64,000 nt of DNA from Dipteris shenzhenensis (Eukaryota > Polypodiophyta > Polypodiopsida > Gleicheniales). The stretch is from the NCBI GenBank assembly GCA_047967505.1, contig CM106540.1; one strand, written 5' to 3'. The position numbers and the translations under genes were made by a program. Position 1 is the stretch's first letter, and each line of letters begins with the position of its first letter. This document shows, piece by piece, positions 33,739 through 45,428 of this stretch. Below the pieces are notes generated by a model. The model saw only the letters and a list, made by a program, of their open reading frames with translations, had not been told where the DNA came from and did not search any database.

Positions 33739-34129
33739 TTACTATTTAAGGTAAAGGGGTGAGTTTATCCTTTACAGCAAGGTCTACAATGAAATGGATG
33801 GACTTTGATGGGGTAATTAGTGGTCCTTTTGATGCTTGAAATGAACCTTATTGGTTTTGCAGCAAAACAATCTAGAGTGACAAAGTCTATGAACCCTTGT
33901 GATTTAGTTGTACGCGTACAAGATAGAAGAAAATCATCACCCATTACAATCCCTCTTCGAACACCCAAAACAAAAGGCAAGAACGTTAATTAATCACAAC
34001 ATACACCCTCATATAAAAGAGGTCAATCGATCACTACAATTCATCATCCAACGACAAGGAATTATCCAAAAACATAAGGCCGTCAAATCATGAAGAAACG
34101 TGAGGTAGGGAAATTCACTCACCTCGAGT
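33739..34129. other. Stretch with nothing recognised
   Basis: It contains short open frames on both strands (33980-33765 minus, 33908-34093 plus) that match nothing I know. Confidence 0.4.
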
Positions 34130-34990
34130 ATCTCAATTTTCACTATGTGTCATCACGCAATTGTTTTTAACCTTTAGAGATACATTTTGGATGCTCCATT
34201 TTGTTTGCTTGCTATATCTAGATCATGAAGACACCCTTGGAATGTATAGTCCTTAATAATCAATTCTCGATCGATTATGCTTGCAGTCACAATAGGAATC
34301 TTGATTTTCATTGTGTGTCATCATGTAGTTGTTATCTTTAGTTATTGTTTACCCACTCACAACTCACAAAGAACCTTTGACATTTGTCTAGGGAAAGGCC
34401 GTGCAATCACACAAGAATCCAAAATTTCTAGTGCATGTCATCACGCAGTTGTTTTTCATCTTTATGAATCAATTTTGGATGCTATTTCGATTCTCCTTCT
34501 TGCTTGCTTTCTCTATTGTTTTTGCTTGCAGCTCACAAATTAGATGCCTTTACAATGCCCTGCAAGGTACTACATGAGGTTAAGCAAGAACATTAGATGT
34601 CTTTGGAATCTCTTGCAAGGAAATGCGTGAGGCTAAGTAAGAAATATGAGGCCAAGGAGTGACCTTTGTAATCACCACACAAACTCCCAAATTTCACTGC
34701 GTCATCATGCACTTGTTTTTCACCTTTCTAGACACTTTTTAGATACCATGGCTTCTACTTTTTCTTAGCTCGATTTTGTGTTTCCCCACTTAGCAACTCA
34801 AGGATTATTGCTCGCCAATTTTGAAACCAACTTGGGAACCCCCTGCAAGGGAAGGCCCTCAACTTCCCTAGGAAATCTCAAGCAAGAGACAAAGTACCTA
34901 AGTAATCCGATTTTCACTGCAGGTAATCATGTAGCTATTTTCTAGCTTTATAAACACATTTTGGATGCCATGTCCTCTACGCCCCTTTGT
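34130..34990. repeat. Divergent five-copy repeat array
   Basis: A block of about 70-80 bases resembling TTTTCACTGTGTGTCATCA, then GTTGTTTTTCACCTTTA and CATTTTGGATGC, starts near 34133, 34303, 34420, 34692 and 34912. Between copies the phrase 'ccctgcaaggNNNN' plus 'gaggctaagNaagaa' also recurs (34557, 34612, 34850). The units are 120-270 bp apart and 70-80% similar by eye. I recognise no gene or known element in it. Confidence 0.65.
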
Positions 34991-36612
34991 TTAATTGCTT
35001 TAATCTTCCCCCACTTTGGGAAACTCCTAGTTATACCCTCTTCTGTTGCTCGCATAATTTTTTAAAATCCTAGTTAATATCCACTACGATCAATGTACTT
35101 TTCACCTTTTTCAAGATGATTTGTCTTTGATAGTTGTGATCACTAGCAATGTGAATACCATACTAATATTGCCTCATCATGACATAGTACTAGTACCTCA
35201 ACTCCTATTTTATTGTTGATGAATGTTGAAGTCTAGCATAGGCATTTTTTCATTAACTACACCTATCTCTGTTTTCACCTCTAACAACATGACTAAAGTA
35301 TTACCTACCTTCCCTTGGGAGGCCCCTAACTGTCTACTACTAACGTGTTGTGAAAGATAAAAATCCCAATATTTGAATGGCTATGATGTTTAAGAATCAT
35401 CATGAAAATCTCAAAATGTCCTTCATCGCCTCACGGACTCAAAGCAAGAGGTTATGCTATACATCAAAAGCAGTAGAAAGAAATCGACTATGTAATGTAG
35501 GGTTTGCAAATGAGAATTGGCAACATGTTAAAAATCACCTCACATTTAACACAAGTCTACTGTTAAGGTTTGTACCATCTTTTGTACCCTCTTCTGCACC
35601 ACCATCTCATCTGCACCACCATGGCTATGGTTATGGAGAGGCATTAGGAAGTAATTAGAAAAAAGAAAGCAATATCTCATTTAATTGAAAAATTGCATTA
35701 CTAAGTGATGAAGATACTTTGAATGAAGGGCATATTTCCTCGTGGCATGTAGCAAGAGTTACAATGAAGGTGAGAATATGGAGAGCAAGAAACAATAAAA
35801 TCTCTCTCAAGGAAGTACCAAAACGAGCTAACGATTGTTGTAGAAATAACAATAGAGATTATCGACAATCTCAAATGTTTGGGGAAAATTTGTTATGGTG
35901 CTTCATCTTTTGCCAAATAAAGAATAGACTTTCAAGATAGTGACTCTTGATAGTGTTTGAATCTTATTCTTCCTTTTTTGTATACAATTGTAACTTCTCT
36001 ATAAATATGGACCCTTTTATTTGAAAAAAAAAGCATGGGTATGGTTTCACGTACTTGACCACGGTTTAACAGGTGAGTGTTTCACAATGTGAATGGGCTA
36101 TGGATATATCATTGGATACTTAATGGCAGGAAGACCCCTACCGGTATTGCGACCAATTGCAAAGCTAGACGAATAGTCTCAAATACTCAAAAGCACACTC
36201 TTAGAGCTCTCAAGAGACTCTAAGTGGCAGTGCGAAAGCTCTAAGGACATATCTAGGAGTCATGGTATCTCTCCGAGTACAAGATAACAGCTCGACCAAA
36301 AACTTGTTCAGAGAGGATTGAAAAAAAAGGTGTGCTTTCTGTCAGAACCTCCAATCTTGTCTCCTTACTGCAAAATTTTCAACGTGTCAAGGCAATGACC
36401 AGACTAAATTACTTAATCAAATGCTAATCAAGCAGGTATACGCCGATAGAATGGTGCCACCCACCCTACCTCAGACCACCTATATTTTAAATTAAGCTAT
36501 TATGAACCAATATTTTGTACAGGCTCCTCTTTTCACAATAAAACTTCTCAAGTCTTTATGGGATTGAGATTGGAGCAACCTAGGATCCAAAGTTGTAACT
36601 GGATCTGCTCTT
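34991..36612. other. No gene seen; includes 3' flank of the HR_lesion gene
   Basis: Sequence to 36612 lies just downstream of the stop codon of the minus-strand HR_lesion exon, so its right end is probably 3' UTR. An A9 run at about 36023 follows 'tataaatatgg'. The open frame 35377-35658 matches nothing recognised. Confidence 0.4.
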
Positions 36613-36705
36613 TTAGTTGGCCTTTGCCTTGACTTTCTTCGTCTTCTTGTATGCCAAATTTTTCATACCTAGGAAAATTACCAGCGCCCCGAACAGAGAC
36701 AGGTT
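36613..36705 (-). CDS. Last coding exon of an HR-like lesion-inducing protein
   Basis: HR_lesion proteins are small plant membrane proteins linked to hypersensitive-response-like cell death; their biochemical role is not established. The exon encodes 30 residues and TAA. NLSLFGALVIFLGMKN matches the last membrane helix and the invariant GMKN of the family, and the basic tail ends KVKAKAN. It is preceded by an AG acceptor in TTTTGTGCAG and starts in phase 0, exactly as required to join the exon at 58920-59018. The reading frame is intact. Charged-tail length and stop position fit the family. The intervening intron is 22.2 kb. Confidence 0.85.
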   Translation of the reverse strand, partial: NLSLFGALVIFLGMKNLAYKKTKKVKAKAN

Positions 36706-36721
36706 CTGCACAAAATTACAT

Positions 36722-36724
<3 letters not shown>

Positions 36725-36768
<44 letters not shown>
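36725..36768. repeat. (TC)n microsatellite near splice acceptor
   Basis: About 44 bases of TC, which is GA on the gene strand, ending about 20 bases upstream of the acceptor of the last HR_lesion exon. Confidence 0.95.
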
Positions 36769-36770
<2 letters not shown>

Positions 36771-36779
36771 CAAAACTAA

Positions 36780-38050
36780 GAAAAGGATGAGAGCATAAAG
36801 AGCATAAAACAAGAGCCCTCTTTTTCTAGATTTCCATGCAAATAACAACCACTAGATTGATTCATTTTTTACTGAAATTTTTGTAACAGCTTCTTTCTTA
36901 TATTGAGTAGCTGTTTCAAAAAAACATTGTGCGCAGTTTAAAAAAGGCTCAAAGATTTTACGAGTTCAAACAATGGTTTTGCATGGTTTCAACTGATCAG
37001 ACTTTTCCAGAAGATGGTTTTGTAGGCACTTTCTAGAGTCACAGCTGGACAACATTCAGCCAATCAGTCCTGTTCATTTGACCTTCTTGCTTTTTCACTC
37101 GTGCATTGATGCTGCATATCTGTGCCTTAGCATGACAAACTAGAATCATATCCAAGGCTAGTTAACCCCATCCTCATCCAAGACACCCTCAGAGCAAGTC
37201 GTTGCAACTTCCATATATGATACTTCTTCAGAAAAGAGCACTTACCTCTTTTGAGTAAAGCTTGTCTTGTAGATTTTTGTAAAGCCCTCTGGGATTTTGT
37301 GCTCTTACTGCATGCGTGCAGACCTCATAGCATTAAATGCTGCTTTTTTGGAACGTGTTTGTGCTGCCTCATACTATGTCTTAAGCAATTGCCTTCACAT
37401 GGATCACCAGCTAGTGCGATACAAGCTGATTGTGGCACTCTTTGAAACCATCAAATACAATAGCTGCAACAGTTACGTTTTCCATAGGCGGCTGTACAAT
37501 ATACAGCTTGTGTCAAAGCTTTAGGACCAATGCCACTTGTAAATGGTCCCTCCTGATTTCCATAAAACAATAACTGCACCAAAGCAAGAACGACTTGCTA
37601 ATTGGGACATGTGCCAACATAGGAAGAGTGCCACTTAATGTGAATAAAATTGGTGGAGATGGCAGAGGCACTCCTTCAATCCATAATGCCCTCAGGTATA
37701 AAACGGGCAGAAGGGGTTGAGCCTTCCTTTTTCCAAAACAATGGGAAGAAGAGGAACAACTTGACTCAACAAAACATACAAGAAACCAATACAACCAATA
37801 AAAATGGCAAAAAGAGAAACCTTCTAGGTCATCCCTGCAATAGTGATCGGTCTCCACAATCACTCGGAAGCACATTCACCCCCTTCCGAATCAAATGAAT
37901 GAACCTGAATAACAAATCCAGTGGCATCGATCCCACAGGAGGAGCAACCTCAGAAGCAAGAACCTAAAGCAAATATAGTGGTGATAGAGGAGCTGTTCTT
38001 GGTAGTTTCCCTAAGAATCCCCAAGACAAGAGTTGTAAACAGTGAGGGAC
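36780..38050. other. Intronic sequence without recognised element
   Basis: Open frames at 37251-37524 (plus) and 37875-37513 (minus) have no recognised motif. A good GTAAGT donor on the minus strand at 37245-37240 follows a 62-base open stretch, but it is not needed for the HR_lesion reading frame. Confidence 0.35.
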
Positions 38051-38052
38051 TA

Positions 38053-38125
38053 TCAGATTGTCAAACATTGAGTTTAGTGCAACAGAGTAGATTGTCAAAC
38101 ATTGAGTGTTAGTGCAACAGAGTCA
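38053..38125. repeat. Tandem duplication of about 36 bp
   Basis: GATTGTCAAACATTGAGTTT...GTGCAACAGAGT occurs twice, at about 38055 and 38091, differing by a two-base insertion. Confidence 0.85.
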
Positions 38126-38898
38126 GATTTCTTTGAAAGTTGAAGAACAACACATGGTGCTTAGATTCCCTGATTGAGGGTGAGGCAATCAATACTGAGG
38201 GGAAAGAAGATGAGTTGTACCTGCTACTTGGAGACTTCAAGAGCAGTACAATGACGACTATTGCATGGCTCCAAAATTACAGGACAATGAAGAGGATGAC
38301 ACTCAGGAGGTGTGCCGGGCTTGTTACAATAGCAAAAAATATCCAAATGTACATCCGAAAGGTATTTTTCTCATTATATATTTATGAACTCAATAGAATG
38401 TTGTGAAGTATCATTGCAGACCCAGTTAAAGACTTTGTGTCGGAGACTGGAGAGCCACAAATGGAGTGTATGGTTGGCACATTGGGAGACGCAGGGTCTG
38501 AAAATGCTCACATTAAGCAGTGCTTGAGAGACAAATGAGGTCCCAGGTCAGTTTCTGGACAGAAACTTGGTGCAGGGGATCTTAGGAGGGCCAACCACTA
38601 ACATATCTCGCGCAAGGATCGACTTGGAGATTCACAATGATATCAAACAGATGATCACTACCAATTCGAGTGGCGACATCATGGACCAGCTACCCAATAT
38701 GGCTTACGTAAAGTGTGGATGATGCAAAGAAGATTCCAAATGACATGTACCATGCCATCAGAGAGTAGAACCTGGAGTACAAAATATAATGTTTGGACTA
38801 AATTTGATGAATGCATTCAATAGATTCATGGGCATTCTTCCTAACAAGCAGATGGAGCCATTCTTTGAGGATTGGATTGCAGCCCATATGAGAAAGGG

Positions 38899-39460
38899 TG
38901 TTGGAGAATATGCCATATGGGTCACATTCCAACATGTAAGCCCCCATATGAAAAGCACTGGGGGAGTGACACCTGTAGGGAAATAGGAGATATGGTGACA
39001 GATAAACAGGTTGCCACATGGTTAGCAAATAGGCTGCCATATGGGCAGTATATTGATTTCCTTCTTGTTTATTTAATCATCCACCCATTAGCATAGACCT
39101 GTCTGAAGGACAGCCATGGTGTTGGCCATCCTTTGGGCCACAGATGGGCCCTTGCATTGGGCTGGACAGCAGCCAACAGTGGGCCCCATATGTGGGGCAT
39201 TTAGGGGCACAGACTGGTTGGCCAGCCAACAGACTAGGTCGGCCAATTCAGATCTAGTCAGCCATATCTCAAAGGGCAAAAGGCCTCTACAAAGCCCCAT
39301 TGTGGGGACAGATGAGCACAACATGTGGAGCATTTGGTAGCCACCTTGTGGCAACATCACATGTGATCTAGAATGGCATTGATGGTCCGTGGACAATCTA
39401 GAATGGCTTTCTAAAAATGCAGTTTGTGTAATCATTTGGGGCATGTAAATGTTCAATTGC
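38899..39460 (+). repeat. Partial LTR related to the solo LTR at 44392
   Basis: It begins TGTTGGAGAA, then shows 'taagcccccatatga' and 'tgggggag', matching the first part of the LTRs at 44392 and (minus) 48969. A U3-like GGTTGGCC/GGTCGGCC-rich region follows. The downstream end cannot be fixed. No TATA box or coding partner was found. Confidence 0.5.
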
Positions 39461-39654
39461 CGTAGTTACAGGCATGTAAAACGACCTTCTTCAATGTACG
39501 CATGAATGCTCTTTGAGGGAGTGGATTGATCATATTCTTTGATAGGTGGGTATAGGCCTTGGGTAATTGAGAAGGGTGCCATAGGCCATAGAAAGAGTAT
39601 CAATGTCAGAGAGAAAGAGAATGCAATGGAAAGAGTGTCAACTCTCCACATGTA

Positions 39655-39740
39655 AGGCCCCATGTGAGAGGGATGAGGGGAAGTAATAGATGTGAGAGGG
39701 ATGAGGGGAAGTAATGAGGGGAAGTAACAGATGTGACAAC
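39655..39740. repeat. Tandem repeats of GATGTGAGAGGGATGAGGGG
   Basis: Two full copies and one partial copy of a 26-bp unit ending AAGTAA, preceded by 'ccacatgtaaggccccatgtgag', which recalls the start of the LTR family at 44392. Confidence 0.75.
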
Positions 39741-40576
39741 ATAGTGTTTGGGATTTCACAAAGGTGGCCCAACTAGAGCACACATGGACTACACATGGGC
39801 AGTGAAGGTGAATGAAGTGTGAGAAAATTAAATTGGTAGTATGCACGCAGCAAAATGGCTATCAACAAGGCAACACTATTGGTTTCCATAATGGGCAAAG
39901 GTCCTACCTACTATATGGGTACCATTTTAAGGCACAAAACAGTGTGCTGAAACATACAATCAGAGATGCAGCTCGTTCCTTCAAGAGAGCACACCCAGGC
40001 ACTAGAAGGGGCAGATAAAGGCAGCAGGAGGGTGCTGCAGAGGTACCAGCAAGCAGAAGCAGCCCTTAGCACCTGTGCAGACCTTAGTCAATGAACGCAA
40101 CATAAGTGTGCAGCAATGGTTCTGAAAAAAGTTTTGGGGCTCCTTTCTAAGCCACTGAAGACCTTAGTTGAGAGGCACAAAATAGAAGGAGAGAGAAGCA
40201 GGAGCACAACAATGCAGTGAAAGCCAAGGTGAGGTTATGTAACCCCCGAACTCACACTGTGGTATACTTGGAATCCAAAACTTATTTTCCTTATTGTGTA
40301 CTTAGTTGTGAAAGGTACAACAATCGGATCCACTCTCTTATCAAAACCCTCGAAAGACCAATTCTTGACGCATTCAAGATCTGCAACAACTCAAGACTGT
40401 TTTCCAAGAGCATGTTCAACTAATGCAGGGATTCCAGAATACTTGGCAACTATAGTTGACAGCTCAAGCAAAAACTACAAAAGGAGTAGGATAAAAAGAA
40501 CAAACTTACTTCATGTCGTGCAAAGCAAAACAATGAGATACAAGACTTAAAAGAGGAGCTCATTCAACTCAAACAA

Positions 40577-41131
40577 ATGCTCGCAATTGACACCAATCCC
40601 TATCAAATATCTACACCAACTGTCAAAATTCAAAAGGAGTCGTCAAAAATATCAAGAAAGATCAAAGATGACTCCAAAGAAAATCACACAATCAGATTGC
40701 AAAAAAAGAAAATGTCAACAAGGACTCATCAACCGAAAAGGAAAGAGTCATTCAACCACAACAGGCATTCCAATCCATATAATTGGGTGCAATGGCAACA
40801 ACCAAGGACAAAATCTGTCTGGATACCAAAGAAAGATGTGCACTACTTTGTACCGAATAAACATCAACACTTGGATAGAAGATTAAGATGGACATGGATC
40901 GCCAAAAGATGCATCAAGAAAGTCGAAAATCCCCATGTTCCAACAAAACTGGCAACTACTGATAGACCATGCAATGAGCTACAGGAACTTTGGATACCTA
41001 ACCGACAATGTGCAGAACCTGCAGAGAGTTCTTCTATGTCCATAAAAACAAGGCACACACTAAGCATGAAGTCATCCAATACAAATGTTCCTCAACAAAA
41101 AGAGCTCCCATCCAATCCCGCAACAAAATAA
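40577..41131 (+). pseudogene. Gag-like open frame with WIPK motifs
   Basis: 184 codons without a stop, very rich in Lys, Gln, Ser, Thr and Asn. It contains SVWIPKKDVHYFVPNK, RWTWIAKR and LWIPN. A basic N-terminal part (about 70 residues) precedes them. No zinc knuckle or enzyme motif is visible. It lies on the same strand as, and about 1.2 kb upstream of, the P1 RT, so it may be part of P1 gag. The minus-strand ORF at 2160-3120 has the same WIPK motif. An open frame of this length among decayed elements is notable. I do not recognise the family. Confidence 0.45.
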
Positions 41132-42254
41132 AATACTTTCAACTCAACAAAATCAAGCCGAAGGGATCCAAAGCATAGAAAATTTAAAATATAAAGCTCC
41201 ATGCATCAGCACAAAAAGAAAAATCAGCAGAGGCATGCATAATTGATGGGTGGGACAGGAATCCAAACATCCATCATTTGAAATGATGAGGTTACACTTT
41301 TGACAAATGCAAATCAACAAATGAACTTAAGTGTCAACTTCAGCTTGCCAATACTCTTATCAACTCAAGCACAAGACTAGGCAAGATTCAACAAGATCCA
41401 AAGACCAACAAGAATGAAGTTTCTCCAGGAAAAATGTTCCCAATGATGGTCTTTTACATAAAACAGACGAGAGAAGAGGAGCAAGAGTTTGACTCCCAAG
41501 AAGACAAAAAAGTATGCTTCAGCCCAGCACTCAATAAATGTTAGAGAAGCTCATGGAACATAATTAGCTCCTCTCATCCTAGCTAAAAGAAAATTCATTG
41601 CAGCTGGAAGAAAAAGAAGACAATTGGAGGAGAGCAAAGGGAGCAAGCTCAGAAGAAGACAAGGGAATCTTGGATTTCAAAAAACTGCTCTTATTGATGC
41701 ACAAGGAGTGCAAACATGAGGAGGTACTTAGACATGACAAAATGACCCAAGCCAAGAAGTATCACCAACTCAACTGGGAAGCCAATGTTACTTCAACACA
41801 AACAAATGTTGTCCACTATGCAAGCTAGCATGAGCACAATGCTTCCCACATCCACACCAGCTTCGACATCAGTGAAGGTTACTCCGCTCACCTGATTCAT
41901 GCCGCTTCACAAAATATGACGCTAAGTGCGACCACTCAACTAACTTATAATTTGTTCACTAGTTTGTTGCTCAATTTCTATTAGCACGTATTCAAGACGA
42001 ACAAGACAAAGTCCACTTAGCAAGCCTCTCACCTGACCGATGAGGCGGTCACATGATGGCAGCATTGGGTCAATAGTCATACTGACCCTAGCACGCATGT
42101 CACCCATTTCGTATGGGATACTCCGCATAGGACCGAAAAACTTTCTTTCATAGTTCACATGGAATCTTTCCAACAAGATGCGACATGATATAGGGGATCC
42201 AATGGTTCTGAGAGTACTCACCTATGCCTGATTGGCAGCAAGATTCCTTCACTA
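41132..42254. other. Likely P1 gag/protease interval, unrecognisable
   Basis: Short open frames only (41598-41828 plus, 42221-41940 minus). A basic, Glu/Lys-rich 76-codon plus-strand block fits gag in composition but has no motif. No protease triad could be identified. Confidence 0.3.
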
Positions 42255-43340
42255 TTGTCGAAACTATATGAGCCGGTCATCAACCATGGGGACAAAAGTA
42301 TTTCAGCGATTCCTCTGATTTTCCATATCCAAGCAGCTCGTATCCCTCTGATTTCCCACATCCAAGCAGCTTGTGATATTCGCAAAGATGCGCTTGTGTA
42401 TGTCCGCTACCATTTGAATGAAGTGCAACTCACTCCTCCTTTGAGGCAAGGCATGGCCGATCTCATCCAAGAGTTCCAAGGTATTATGCTCCGGAATGAT
42501 TTACCACCCCAACTGCTACCTCACAGACAAGAGGACAATCGCATCGAGTTAATTCTAGACTCTACCCCACCAAGCAAGTTTTTGTATCATTTATCTAAAT
42601 CTATGGAGGGAGAGTTAGAACAACAATTGACTTAGTTACTGCATGCTGAGTTTATCTCGCCATCTTCATCGCCATTTGCGGCTCCAATATTATTTGTACA
42701 TAAAAAGGATAAGTCCGCACGATTATCCATGGACTATATGGCACTTAATAAGATCACAATCAACAAATCAATTTCCTATGCCCCGCATAGAGTACATCTT
42801 GAAGCGACTAAATGGAGGAAAATATTTTTCCAAGATAGACCTTAACAATGGTTATCATCAGGTCCGAATCTTTGACATTGACATCCCAAAAACAATATTC
42901 AAGATAGAGTGAGCTCATTACGACTTCGTAGTCATGACATTTAGTCTAAAAATGCACCACCAACGTTCAATAAAATAATGTCATGAGTGTTCGTTGAGCA
43001 TATAGGAGTGTTCATCTTTTTAGATGATATCCTAATTTTTTCAGCTACAGCAAAGCAACAATTGAAGGATGTGCAGAAAGCCCTTGAGCTTTTGCATGAC
43101 AATCAGCTTTATCTCAATGCCAAAAAGAGTGAGTTTGGGCTCATGGAAATACAATATCTAGGCTATATTATCAATGCAAATGGCATCCACTTGGACCACA
43201 AAAAGGTTCAGGCCGACAATTCCCACGACGGCTCAAGAGATCCAATCCTATGTTGGGATTTGCTAGGCCTACAGCTCTCGCATGCCCCGATTCTCCACCA
43301 CTTCAACACCCTTAATAGATTTATTAAAAGGGGTTAAGAC
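42255..43340 (+). pseudogene. P1 reverse transcriptase (Ty3/gypsy), decayed
   Basis: The first block (42255-42635) contains a 30-bp tandem duplication (IPLIFHIQAA, IPLISHIQAA), then LIQEFQGIMLRNDLPPQLLP and RQEDNRIELILDSTPPS, the entry to RT. After a stop and shift come [19 protein letters not shown] and [33 protein letters not shown]. The third block (42987-43337) has VFIFLDDILIFSATAK with the catalytic Asp pair at 43023-43028, LHDNQLYLNAKKSEFGLM and YLGYIINANGIHLDHKKV. Several frameshifts are present. The catalytic residues of motif C are intact. Confidence 0.85.
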
Positions 43341-43795
43341 ACGCCGGCGAAAGATTTCAATCACCGAAGCAGCTTTGCAGACTTAACACAATTTGCAACT
43401 GCAGGTCCAATTATGAAATAGCATCTTGGGAGAATCCATCCCTGGTCATCAGAGACGCAAGTAATGTGGCCATTGGGGCAATTTACAGCAAGAAGACAAG
43501 CCCATGACTTACTATAGCAAAAAATTGAATGACGCAGAAAACAATTATTCTATCTAGATAGAGAGCTCCTTGGAGTCATTCAAGCATTGAAGCATTGGAA
43601 GCCATTCCTTTATGGACGAGCTTTCACAATCAAAACAAATCATCAAGCCTTAAAATGGCTTCAAACAATGCCAAGCTCATAGTGGAGTGATCCGATGGAG
43701 TCAAATTTTTCAAAAATTTGAGGGTATGATAGAATATGTCCCTGGAAGAATAACCCCATCGTCGGCGCTCTAAGTAGCAAAGCATCCATTTAGAC
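43341..43795 (+). pseudogene. P1 RNase H, decayed
   Basis: The plus strand, in alternating frames, reads SLVIRDASNVAIGAIY (first catalytic Asp), ELLGVIQALKHWKPFLYGRA (catalytic Glu region) and FTIKTNHQALKWLQTM (KTD read as KTN). The usual final catalytic part and spacer follow with stops. It is bounded by RT above and the integrase zinc-binding block below. Confidence 0.75.
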
Positions 43796-44391
43796 AGTTC
43801 CAGGGACAACTGTGCTAGAGATTCAAGGAAAGACCTCGATTCTATGAAGGCACACTACGTGGATTCAGCCGAGTTCGGCACTCAATATCAATTAGCCACG
43901 ACTTTGCCACCCGGCCACTACTCAATCCAAGAATGGTGGCTTTTCTACAAGCATAGATTATGTGCGCTTAAAGACAAGCGGCATGCTCTTCTCCATGATG
44001 CCTACTGCGCCCTCACAAGTGGCCGTAGAGGCATCAATAGCACATTGGAGAAACTAGAAGGCTACTTTTACTATCCAAAATACGAAAGGATGCGTACAGT
44101 TATGTGCAGAGATGTCAAATCTACCAAAAAGCCAAAGTGTACTATCAGAAGACAATAGGTTTGCTTATGCCCTTACCAATCTCAGAAGGCCCTTTCCACA
44201 ATATCACCATGGATTTCGTAGCACCCTTCCAACATTTGCAAGTACGCAAAATACTCAGTGTCTACCCATTGTTGATCGCTTTAGCAAATTTTGTATACTT
44301 ATTCCTTGCAAGTAGACAACCAATGCAAAATATGTAGCCCACTTGTTCATCACACATTGGTATCCTACTGGAGGTTTTGTCACTAACCATT

Positions 44392-45428
44392 TGTTGGAAA
44401 GGTCACTTCCCCATTTGTAAGCCCCCAAATGAGGAAAGCGTGGGGGAGGGAGACCTAGGGCAGAACATGCCCAGAAAAGAGAGAGGGGGGCTGCCACATG
44501 GGCAGCACCTCACAAGAGATGAAGGCTGCAACAGATGGCGCCAGAGACAGTGTAGAAGGCGGTGGGGCATTCAAGGATGGAACGGGCCTGCAAAAGGGCA
44601 GATCTGGAGCAGCAGGTAAGAACAGGTCTATGGGCAGGTGAAAGGCTTGCATGAGGGCCTGGCAGTAGCACAGCAGATGGCAAGGGAAGGGAGGGGCTGC
44701 AGTGGGCAGCACCCTGCCCTTATATAGGGCCAAGGAGCTGGCTGGTCGGACATATGGCCCAGCACACAGCCCCAAAATAGGGGGACGCAGAGGGGGCTAG
44801 CCAATCGACTGGCACACACAACAAAGGGGGGGCTGGGCCCCCACTTATAGGCAGGAGTGGTCGGCTGAGGGCCTGATCCAGTCGGCCATTTATGGGCAGA
44901 CTGGTCAGGTATTTTGAGGGCCTTAGAGGCCTATAAAAGCAGCCCATAGCAGGGCATTACAGCATCCAGCAGTCCAGCAAAATGGGGAGCAGCAGGAGCA
45001 GCTACCCACACACCCTCAGGCCTACTTCCAAGAGGCAGAGAAGTCCAAAGAGTGGCTGTACTGGGGCTGGTATCTTGGCTGTCTCCTAGGGCAGCAACAA
45101 GCTGAGGTCAATGGAGCACGCGGGCTCAAGTTCTAGAGACATCCGGCAAATAGTAGAAGTACGCGGTGGTAAGATCAAAGGACCATGCTTTGGTGGGACT
45201 TTGGATCTATCTCTTTTGTATTGTGTCCATAGCTTTGGACGGAAATACATTCTTTTGGTAGCTTCTATATCTGATTGGATCATTGTCTATTTTATGAGTC
45301 TGTACATCTATTTGAAGCACATAAGTTTAAGGAGTTTGTGATTCCACTCCCCACATACATTGTGTGAGCTCCTGGGCTATTCTATCAGTCTTCCGCTATG
45401 CGTACCCTCTGTTGGTTGATTTCTAACA
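44392..45428 (+). mobile_element. Solo LTR with perfect 5-bp target duplication
   Basis: 1037 bp from TGTTGGAAAG to TTTCTAACA, flanked by CCATT at 44387-44391 and 45429-45433. It carries a TATA box (CTATAAAAGC at 44931) and no coding region. Its 3' half matches the minus-strand LTR at 46357-46870. It interrupts the P1 integrase exactly between the first and second catalytic regions. Solo LTRs arise by recombination between the two LTRs of a full element. Confidence 0.9.
44929..44942 (+). promoter_or_regulatory. TATA box of the solo LTR
   Basis: GCCTATAAAAGCAG in a position typical of the U3/R boundary, preceded by 'gtcggcc' words that recur at other LTR promoters in the window. Confidence 0.6.

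Noticed and set aside
34130-34990. CRISPR-like array
   Set aside because: Units are long, divergent and irregularly spaced, and the rest of the window is plant nuclear sequence.
37246-37307. Possible extra HR_lesion exon with a strong GTAAGT donor
   Set aside because: The exon at 58920-59018 joins the last exon directly in phase 0 with the exact family length (15 residues after NYD), so this stretch is not needed. Its acceptor is weak and its peptide has no family match.
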